Assembly (NCBI GenBank): GCA_016840185.1
Contig: JAEOSV010000084.1
Coordinates: 1-11,130 of the forward strand
DNA: 11,130 nt
Direction: 5' to 3'
DNA from: Candidatus Hermodarchaeota archaeon
GTDB taxonomy: Archaea; Asgardarchaeota; Hermodarchaeia; Hermodarchaeales; Hermodarchaeaceae
Shown here: piece after piece, positions 6,120 to 11,130 of the stretch
How positions within the stretch are numbered: the stretch's first letter is position 1
How the letters are laid out: each line of letters begins with the position of its first letter
Notes under the pieces: generated by a model
Databases searched by the model: none
Told to the model about the DNA's origin: nothing
The model's input: the letters and a program-made list of their open reading frames with translations, nothing else
Translations under genes and position numbers: made by a program

Positions 6120-6632
6120 ATGCATGAGGGGTTCACTGAACTTCCACTTAACGATGCGTATGCCGAACTTCGACGGATTCTTCTCGATATGACATGCCAA
6201 CCCTTATGGACGATTCCACCTAACGCCATTGAAGTTCGACAAGGCTCCTGGGTAGGACTCTCCCCTTTAAGCATGGCAAAACATCTTCGATTCAGATTAT
6301 ACTCCGAGTCAGAAGGAACGCGCCTGGAAGGCTTAGCTTACTGGCCCATGGTTCTCATCGCTTCACTAGTTGTGTTTTATACCGCTTGTTTCTTTCTCCT
6401 CGGACTCGTTGCTCTGCTCATCACCCAAGGTGGAACGCTTCCCTTGCTGAGTCTTCCCCTCGGAATTGTAGTGCTTATCCTCATCGGAATAGTGCTACTT
6501 CTTGCAGGTTTACATATCTATAGTTATCTTAAACGATCGAGTGCGATTCGGAGAATAATGCTCCTCATGAAAGCTCGTGGTTCACCACTGCATCGACAAA
6601 TCCGTAAAGCACGATTAGGAAAATCCGGATAG
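6120..6632 (+). CDS. Membrane protein of unknown function, two transmembrane helices
   Basis: About 170 residues, not recognised. An N-terminal soluble part of about 75 residues has a helix (LNDAYAELRRILLDM) and then strands around IEVRQGSWVGLSPLSMAKHLRFRLY. Two strongly hydrophobic helices follow, at roughly 75-103 and 107-137, and then a very basic tail (RSSAIRRI...HRQIRKARLGK), likely cytoplasmic. The start is uncertain: TTG 6111 or ATG 6120, neither with a clear ribosome site. The frame is open all the way back to the SatP stop at 6060-6062, in the same phase. It is likely cotranscribed with satP (gap about 57 nt) and has no promoter of its own that I trust. Function might relate to the transporter, but only adjacency suggests this. 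Confidence 0.7.
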   Translation: MHEGFTELPLNDAYAELRRILLDMTCQPLWTIPPNAIEVRQGSWVGLSPLSMAKHLRFRLYSESEGTRLEGLAYWPMVLIASLVVFYTACFFLLGLVALLITQGGTLPLLSLPLGIVVLILIGIVLLLAGLHIYSYLKRSSAIRRIMLLMKARGSPLHRQIRKARLGKSG

Positions 6633-6657
6633 GTTGAAAATTTCTCATCAGGCTCAG

Positions 6658-6667
6658 ATTTTTTAAG
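6658..6667 (+). promoter_or_regulatory. TATA box of the DUF84 gene
   Basis: ATTTTTTAAG is centred 27 nt upstream of ATG 6690, the spacing expected for a leaderless archaeal transcript. No clear ribosome site precedes that ATG, which agrees with leaderless translation. Confidence 0.5.
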
Positions 6668-6689
6668 ATGCAGAGAATACGAAGGCATT

Positions 6690-7217
6690 ATGCGCGTTGT
6701 AGTTGGTTCTCAAAATCCAGTGAAACAAAATGCGGTTTCTCAAGCGTTTCGTCAATATTTTGCAGAGGTTGAGATAATCCCAGTAAAGGTGGATTCAGGG
6801 GTCCAACCCTTCCCAATGTCACAAGCTGAAACCTTGAAGGGCGCAATTACTAGGGCTAAAGCGGCTCAGAAAAAGGAACCATCCGCTGATTTTTCTGTGG
6901 GACTCGAAGGTGGACTCATCACTTTCAATAAAACAACCTTCATCCAAGCTATTGTTGCTGTGTTGAAAAAGACAGAACTCAGTGTGGCCCGATCAGCCGC
7001 AATCGAGGTGTCGCAAAGGTTAGTCGAGAAAATCGATCCAACTAGTGATACCAGTAAAGGCACTGTTGACCAAATGATGGGGCGCACCAATGTCTTTCAG
7101 AATGAGGGCGTAATAGGTGTACTGACCCAAAATCGGTTACCCCGAACCCAAGTTCTACGTGATGTCGTAATTTGTGCCCTCCCACGCTTCCTCGTTCCCG
7201 ACTTCTACCCCAAATAA
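6690..7217 (+). CDS. yjjX: Inosine/xanthosine triphosphatase (DUF84, YjjX-like NTPase)
   Basis: 175 residues, the usual length. This family hydrolyses non-canonical purine nucleotides such as ITP and XTP, keeping deaminated bases out of nucleic acids. The sequence shows VVVGSQNPVKQNAV (3-16), the N-terminal nucleotide loop (family G-[ST]-x-NPVK); DSGVQPFPMSQAETLKGAITRAKAA (35-59), the S-G-V-x-x-QP-x-x-x-x-E-T-x-x-GA-x-x-RA block; DFSVGLEGG (67-75), the central acidic strand; SVARSAAIEV (98-107); and GVIGVLTQNRLPRTQVLRDVVICAL (140-164) at the C-terminus. All family blocks are intact, so it is probably active. ATG 6690 gives the exact N-terminal loop position. Its stop is 6 nt from the end of the convergent Mut7-C gene. 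Substrate preference follows from family only. Confidence 0.92.
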   Translation: MRVVVGSQNPVKQNAVSQAFRQYFAEVEIIPVKVDSGVQPFPMSQAETLKGAITRAKAAQKKEPSADFSVGLEGGLITFNKTTFIQAIVAVLKKTELSVARSAAIEVSQRLVEKIDPTSDTSKGTVDQMMGRTNVFQNEGVIGVLTQNRLPRTQVLRDVVICALPRFLVPDFYPK

Positions 7218-7223
7218 TTTCAT

Positions 7224-7712
7224 TTACTCCTCGGATTTTTTCAAATTGAGTTTCTTCAGAGTCTTCTGAATTCGAGTCCAATGTCGTCCCTGCCAGTACA
7301 CTTGTTGGCACGTGGGATTTGAACATTGCCAAAAGATCTCATGATTTCGTAACGATCCAGGTGGAACATGCTCCTCAACTTGTCTTCTGGTTCTTCGAGC
7401 GAGTGTTGAGTTGCACTTTGCACATAGACTCCTATCTGGATCCGCAACAAATACTATCCCAATGTCTCGTTCGAGTCGTTGAAGCATCGTCCCGATGGAA
7501 CCATGCCCTGGATTCATAACCTTCAATCCTCTGTTTTGTGCTCGAATAATGAGTTCTTTATCTCGAGTTATCAGAACTCTTTCATGTGCGAGTTCAAGGA
7601 TTTCATCATCTGGCTGTGTTTCACAATAAAAGGAGTCATATCCTAAAAGGCGAAGCCATCGTGCAAGAGACCCTAACATGGCATCAACGATGAATTGAAC
7701 TTCCTTGACCAC
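7224..7712 (-). CDS. Mut7-C RNase-domain protein (PIN-like plus zinc ribbon)
   Basis: 162 residues. The N-terminal half is the PIN-like Mut7-C fold: FIVDAMLGSLARWLRLLGYD (7-26), D35/D36 and LITRDKELIIRA (47-58). D10, D35/36 and D51 are candidate metal-binding acids. The C-terminal half carries the zinc ribbon: CAKC (C97, C100) and C130-x4-C135, followed by the family YWxGxHW (139-145). The second knuckle is normally C-x2-C; here it is CSNPTC, two residues longer. Family members are predicted ribonucleases, but direct biochemistry is limited. I chose GTG 7712, not the more distant start at 7790, because GAGGAG (7719-7724) lies 6 nt upstream and the domain starts immediately; 7790 would also lie upstream of the shared TATA palindrome. 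Divergent from tldD, convergent with the DUF84 gene. Confidence 0.88.
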   Translation of the reverse strand: MVKEVQFIVDAMLGSLARWLRLLGYDSFYCETQPDDEILELAHERVLITRDKELIIRAQNRGLKVMNPGHGSIGTMLQRLERDIGIVFVADPDRSLCAKCNSTLARRTRRQVEEHVPPGSLRNHEIFWQCSNPTCQQVYWQGRHWTRIQKTLKKLNLKKSEE

Positions 7713-7747
7713 TATATGCTCCTCGTGCTGATTGTACAATCCAATTG

Positions 7748-7757
7748 GCTTATAAGC
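7748..7757. promoter_or_regulatory. Symmetric TATA palindrome (GCTTATAAGC) between Mut7-C and tldD
   Basis: A perfect 10-bp palindrome that reads as a TATA box on both strands. On the minus strand it predicts a start near 7727, leaving about 14 nt with the GAGGAG site before GTG 7712. On the plus strand it predicts a start near 7779, leaving about 40 nt before the tldD start at 7819. One box could serve both divergent genes. Confidence 0.5.
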
Positions 7758-7818
7758 TGATGTGTATCCTATCCGACTTCCTAACTTCAATTATTCCTAC
7801 GCGTTTGAAGTGATTCTT

Positions 7819-9213
7819 TTGATAGATAAGCTCCAAAAAGCTGCAGACTATGGGGAAAAACTCGGTGCGGCCTATGTTGAGTTACGTGTCGAGTCCCTCA
7901 ATCGCAGTAATACACAATTCGAAGATGGTCGTGTACGGAGTATCAGCCAACGCATCGAAGAGGGTGTTGCAATCCGCGTGTTGGCTGGTGGAACATGGGG
8001 GTTTGTTTCATCCAACGACCTTACACCAGGTGGGTTACAATCCTCAGTTAAAGATGCTTATTCTCTAGCGAATAGTGCTGGAAAGGCTCGAAAAGAACCC
8101 ATCGAACTTGCTGAAATAAAGCCGGTAAAGGAAACCATTCCTCTCAAAGTAGGGCGTAATCCGACCGATGTCGACCCGACAGAAAAAATCGCCTACGCTG
8201 CAAAACTATGGGATGAAACACAACGACTAGATTCCCGTGTAAAAGCTATTACAATTCGACAACGGGATGGTTATGGGACAAAATATCTGGTTACAAATGA
8301 AGGCACACAATTGGAAATGGGCTTCGGTCATGTTCACCTCTGGGTCTGGCTAACTGCCAAAGAAAATGCAAAAATTACTGGTGCACGTGATGAGAGTGGC
8401 ACCACTTCTCTCGGATGGGAATTTTATGAAAAGACCCAGACGCCTGAAGTTGTCGCTGAACGAATCGTTGACCGAGTCAAAAAGCAATTGAAAGGCTCTA
8501 CTCCAAAACCTGGAAGCTTTCCTTGTGTCTTGGGACCTAAGGTAGTCGGAACCCTTGCACATGAAGCCCTTGGACATCTTGCGGAAGCGGATCTTACATT
8601 GCAATCTGCCTTCGCTGGTAAAATGAATCAGGATGTTGCGCCGAAAGGGGTTACCATGGTTGACGACGGAACGATTAAGGATGGGCTAGGAACCGGAAAG
8701 TATGATGATGAAGGTGTTCCCACAAGCCGTGTGCATCTCATAAAGGATGGGATACTAACTGCATTGCTTACCGATCGTGAGTACGCTCACAAGACAAGCT
8801 TACCACCTTCAGGAAATTCACGGGCGGAAGATTACAGATATATTCCTTTGATTCGAATGCGTAACACTTTCTTTGAGCGCGGAGATATACCGGATGATGA
8901 ACTTTTCGAAGGGATAGACTTTGGATACTATTGCCTGAGCGTCGCTGGAGGTCAAGCTCAAATGAATGCCAGTTTTCAAGTTGGAATCCAAGAAGCTTAT
9001 GAAATTGTCAATGGAGAATTGGGTAACTCGGTTACAAATATGTCAATTTCAGGAATTGCTACAGAAGCCCTTCTTAAGATTGAAGGAGTTGGTAAAGATA
9101 CCTTCGGTTTTGGATCAGGACGCTGTGGAAAAGGTCAGGAAGCCCTCATAAGTGATGGTGGACCCCTAATCCGCTTTGGAGCTGGACCAATAACCTTTGG
9201 AGGAAAGGCCTGA
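7819..9213 (+). CDS. tldD: TldD family metalloprotease subunit
   Basis: The catalytic zinc subunit of the TldD/TldE (PmbA) protease, which in bacteria cleaves unfolded peptides and matures microcin B17-type precursors. From TTG 7819 the protein has 464 residues, the usual length. The zinc motif HEALGH is at 248-253 (family HExxxH), with the C-terminal ligand Cys436 in GSGRCGKGQ. Other blocks: DYGEKLGAAYVELRVES near the start, YDDEGVPT (295-302), the RAEDYRYIPLIRMRNT segment and the C-terminal FGAGPITFGG. TTG 7819 is preferred because family proteins begin near IDKLQKA and AAGTGAT (7808-7814) lies 4 nt before it; GTG 7810 and GTG 7762 are alternatives. pmbA follows after 20 nt, so the two form an operon. 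The archaeal substrate is unknown. Confidence 0.93.
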   Translation: MIDKLQKAADYGEKLGAAYVELRVESLNRSNTQFEDGRVRSISQRIEEGVAIRVLAGGTWGFVSSNDLTPGGLQSSVKDAYSLANSAGKARKEPIELAEIKPVKETIPLKVGRNPTDVDPTEKIAYAAKLWDETQRLDSRVKAITIRQRDGYGTKYLVTNEGTQLEMGFGHVHLWVWLTAKENAKITGARDESGTTSLGWEFYEKTQTPEVVAERIVDRVKKQLKGSTPKPGSFPCVLGPKVVGTLAHEALGHLAEADLTLQSAFAGKMNQDVAPKGVTMVDDGTIKDGLGTGKYDDEGVPTSRVHLIKDGILTALLTDREYAHKTSLPPSGNSRAEDYRYIPLIRMRNTFFERGDIPDDELFEGIDFGYYCLSVAGGQAQMNASFQVGIQEAYEIVNGELGNSVTNMSISGIATEALLKIEGVGKDTFGFGSGRCGKGQEALISDGGPLIRFGAGPITFGGKA

Positions 9214-9233
9214 AACGGAGGTCGAAAGAAACA

Positions 9234-10610
9234 ATGAAAGACAAAGCGCAAACACTTCTTTCCCTGGCAGAAAAGGCGATTGAATTCGGTTCTACAAAAG
9301 TCGACCAAATTGAAATTCTTCTACAGGATAACTATGAAATTAGCTGTGAAGTCGCGTTAGGCCAGATCAATAAGGCTATAAAATCACAGGACGCAGGGGC
9401 TTCAATTCGAGTTGTTGCAAAACAAAAATTGGGCTCAGCATACACTAATCGATTGAATAAGGACACAATCATTGAATCGGTGAAACGGGCAATTGCGGCT
9501 GCAAATGCAAGTACACCTGATGAAACTTGGAAAGACTTCGCCCCGAAAGCCAAATATGCAAAACTTACTGGAACCTGGGATAGTTCAATTCCGGAAAAGG
9601 ATCCCAGCGTTTTCGTTAAGCTATCAACACAAATGACCAAAGACATCATGAAAAAGGATTCATCGATTATTATTGGTGAGGCTGGTACGGGTGGATTTTT
9701 TGGTTGGACCGCCTATGCAAACTCCAACGGAATTAGTGTCACCGATCGCGGAACTGGTGTTTATGGTTATGCTGTCTTAGTGGCTCCTACTGATTCTGGG
9801 ATGACACCAGCTGTCTGGTCTATCGATGTCAACCGCTCTTTCCATCTAGATATGGATTATATTGTCAATAATACCGTGAATGATGTTCTTCTTGCCAAGA
9901 AACATGTGAAAGGTGAAACTGGATCAGGAACAATAATCTTTGATGCCAGTGCCCTTGGCTCACTTCTTTCCTACGCACTTATGCCCGCAATCAAAGGCGA
10001 GAATGTTGTTCGCGGGAAATCAAAATTAGCAGATAAGAAGGACGACATTATCTCCTCGAAAGCTCTTTCCTTTACTGATGATGGTCGCTATAAGGATGGA
10101 TATGCTACTGGGCTCTTCGATGGGGAAGGTGTTCCACTACAAAAAACAGCCATAATTGAAAAAGGCAAACTTCGTTCTTTCCTTTGGAATAACTACTGGG
10201 CGAACCGCCACGGTGAATCAAGTACCGGGAATGCTAGTCGGAATCTTCGAACTGGTGTCGTCGAAACAGCACCCACAAATATGGTGGTTCCTGGTGGTAA
10301 GACGCCTCTGGAAGATATGCTCAGCGATGTTAAATCTGGTTATCTAATCAAAGGATTGCAAGGAGCTCATTCAACCAACCAAGAAACCGGGGATTATAGC
10401 GTTGTTGGAAATCCTGCATTCCGAATTATCGATGGTGAGCTCACGGGAGCTGTCCACGGTTTGATGCTTGCTGGTAACGGATTTGAACTTATCAAGAAGG
10501 TTGAAGTTGTCGGTAGTGATATCCGCAGTTATCTCGTTGGTGCTGGGGGATCACTTATTGCGCCTTCAATACAGTTTGGGGACATTCAAGTAGTTTCCAA
10601 AGCCGACTAG
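9234..10610 (+). CDS. pmbA: PmbA (TldE) family protein, partner of TldD
   Basis: 458 residues, the non-catalytic partner of TldD in the heterodimeric protease. It has the same fold as the upstream protein but no HExxxH: the equivalent segment reads FDASALGSLLSYAL (236-249). Typical blocks are present: GASIRVV (55-61), GTIIFDAS, LFDGEGVP (294-301, counterpart of FDDEGVPT), STGNASR (330-336), PTNMVVPGG (347-355) and the C-terminal GDYSVVGNPAFRIIDGE (386-402). ATG 9234 follows GGAGGT (9217-9222) with a rather long 11-nt spacer. Being directly behind tldD, it should be made with it in near-equal amount. No precursor-peptide gene is visible next to the pair, so the substrate remains open. It converges on dnaJ with only 3 nt between the stops. 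Confidence 0.93.
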   Translation: MKDKAQTLLSLAEKAIEFGSTKVDQIEILLQDNYEISCEVALGQINKAIKSQDAGASIRVVAKQKLGSAYTNRLNKDTIIESVKRAIAAANASTPDETWKDFAPKAKYAKLTGTWDSSIPEKDPSVFVKLSTQMTKDIMKKDSSIIIGEAGTGGFFGWTAYANSNGISVTDRGTGVYGYAVLVAPTDSGMTPAVWSIDVNRSFHLDMDYIVNNTVNDVLLAKKHVKGETGSGTIIFDASALGSLLSYALMPAIKGENVVRGKSKLADKKDDIISSKALSFTDDGRYKDGYATGLFDGEGVPLQKTAIIEKGKLRSFLWNNYWANRHGESSTGNASRNLRTGVVETAPTNMVVPGGKTPLEDMLSDVKSGYLIKGLQGAHSTNQETGDYSVVGNPAFRIIDGELTGAVHGLMLAGNGFELIKKVEVVGSDIRSYLVGAGGSLIAPSIQFGDIQVVSKAD

Positions 10611-10613
10611 GAA

Positions 10614-11130
10614 CTAATCCTTATCAAGTTCATTTGATAGTTGTTCCAAGAGTTCACGCTGATTCCGTTTGAGTTTCTTAGGTACAACAACCTTGATGTG
10701 TATAAGTTGGTCCCCATTTCCACGCCATCGGACACGAGGCATACCTTGGCCTTTAAGTCGGAGGATCGTGTCGGGTTGTGTTCCTGTAGGAATCTTTAGT
10801 TTTGCCTTTGAAAGTAATGTAGGGACTTCGATTTCAGCTCCCAAAGTCGCCTGTGTTATCGTTATAGGTAGCTCTAAAACAATATCATCGCCCACTCGCT
10901 GGAAGGTTTTATGAGATTGGACATGGACAACAACAAACAGATCACCTGGACGCCCTCCACTGTGTGACGCTCCTTGATCTTTTAGCCGAAGCATGGAACC
11001 CGATTCAACTCCAGGTGGGATTTGAACACGAAGGCTCCGTTTTTCCTTGACAGTTCGTTTGCCCTTGCATTCAGAGCATGGGTTTTCAACAGTTTGTCCT
11101 CGGCCATTACATTGAGGGCAGGTCGCAACA
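10614..11130 (-). CDS. dnaJ: DnaJ (Hsp40) co-chaperone, C-terminal part; N-terminus outside window
   Basis: About 171 residues are visible and the frame stays open to the right edge, so the gene starts beyond 11130. The visible part begins inside the zinc-binding region: CPQCNGRG and CSECKGKR are the last two of the four CxxCxGxG repeats, the final one with Arg in place of the last Gly. The substrate-binding C-terminal domains follow: RVQIPPGVESGSMLRLKDQG, GDLFVVVHVQSHKTFQRVGDDI, LELPITITQATLGAEIEVPTL, and LKIPTGTQPDTILRLKGQGMP. DnaJ delivers unfolded clients to DnaK (Hsp70) and stimulates its ATPase. A DnaK or GrpE gene might lie further right, which cannot be seen. The J-domain is not in the window. 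The internal ATG 10994 is not the start because domain sequence continues upstream of it. Confidence 0.93.
   Translation of the reverse strand, partial: VATCPQCNGRGQTVENPCSECKGKRTVKEKRSLRVQIPPGVESGSMLRLKDQGASHSGGRPGDLFVVVHVQSHKTFQRVGDDIVLELPITITQATLGAEIEVPTLLSKAKLKIPTGTQPDTILRLKGQGMPRVRWRGNGDQLIHIKVVVPKKLKRNQRELLEQLSNELDKD

Noticed and set aside
10614..10994. DnaJ starting at the internal ATG 10994
   Set aside because: The same frame continues upstream to the window edge with the DnaJ zinc repeats and the RVQIPPG strand, so this is an internal methionine.
1..11130. CRISPR array, tRNA, insertion sequence or prophage
   Set aside because: I found no regularly spaced repeats, cloverleaf-like sequence, transposase or phage gene by reading both strands; small RNAs without clear structure could be missed.

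Overview
The window looks archaeal. Several genes are preceded by TATA-type boxes about 25 nt upstream of a plausible transcript start, and by GGTG/GGAGG-type ribosome sites. The gene content also fits: a Mut7-C zinc RNase-like protein, a DUF84/YjjX NTP phosphatase, a TldD/PmbA pair, multi-zinc-ribbon proteins and a secreted clostripain-fold protein with many N-glycosylation sequons. An Asgard-like or other mesophilic archaeon with moderate GC is my guess from this flavour. No marker gene here settles the lineage.

Layout. (1) 1-789, minus: the N-terminal 263 residues of a secreted clostripain (peptidase C11) family protein that runs off the left edge; both catalytic residues appear substituted. 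(2) 790-941: divergent promoter region. (3) 942-2270, plus: a complete class I-like glutamine synthetase, followed by a small SRPBCC-fold protein (2317-2769). (4) 2847-4379, minus: two adjacent paralogous zinc-ribbon proteins, one soluble and one membrane-anchored, that share an apparently undescribed Cys/His module; then a flavin-reductase-like protein (4506-5048, minus). (5) 5049-5438: a 390-nt intergenic region with promoters on both strands and a hairpin at the predicted 5' end of the next mRNA. (6) 5439-6632, plus: a SatP/GPR1-FUN34-YaaH acetate/succinate transporter and an unknown two-helix membrane protein. (7) 6690-7217, plus: the DUF84 (inosine/xanthosine triphosphatase) protein, converging on a Mut7-C protein (7224-7712, minus). 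(8) 7819-10610, plus: TldD and PmbA (TldE) in an operon, divergent from Mut7-C across one symmetric TATA palindrome. (9) 10614-11130, minus: the C-terminal part of DnaJ, cut by the right edge.

The genes do not form one pathway. Nitrogen assimilation (GlnA), acetate uptake (SatP), nucleotide-pool cleaning (DUF84), peptide maturation (TldD/PmbA) and chaperone function (DnaJ) are ordinary chromosomal functions. The most unusual parts are the zinc-ribbon gene pair, the clostripain-like protein that has lost both catalytic positions, and the palindromic promoter elements. I saw no tRNA, rRNA, CRISPR array, insertion sequence or phage gene.
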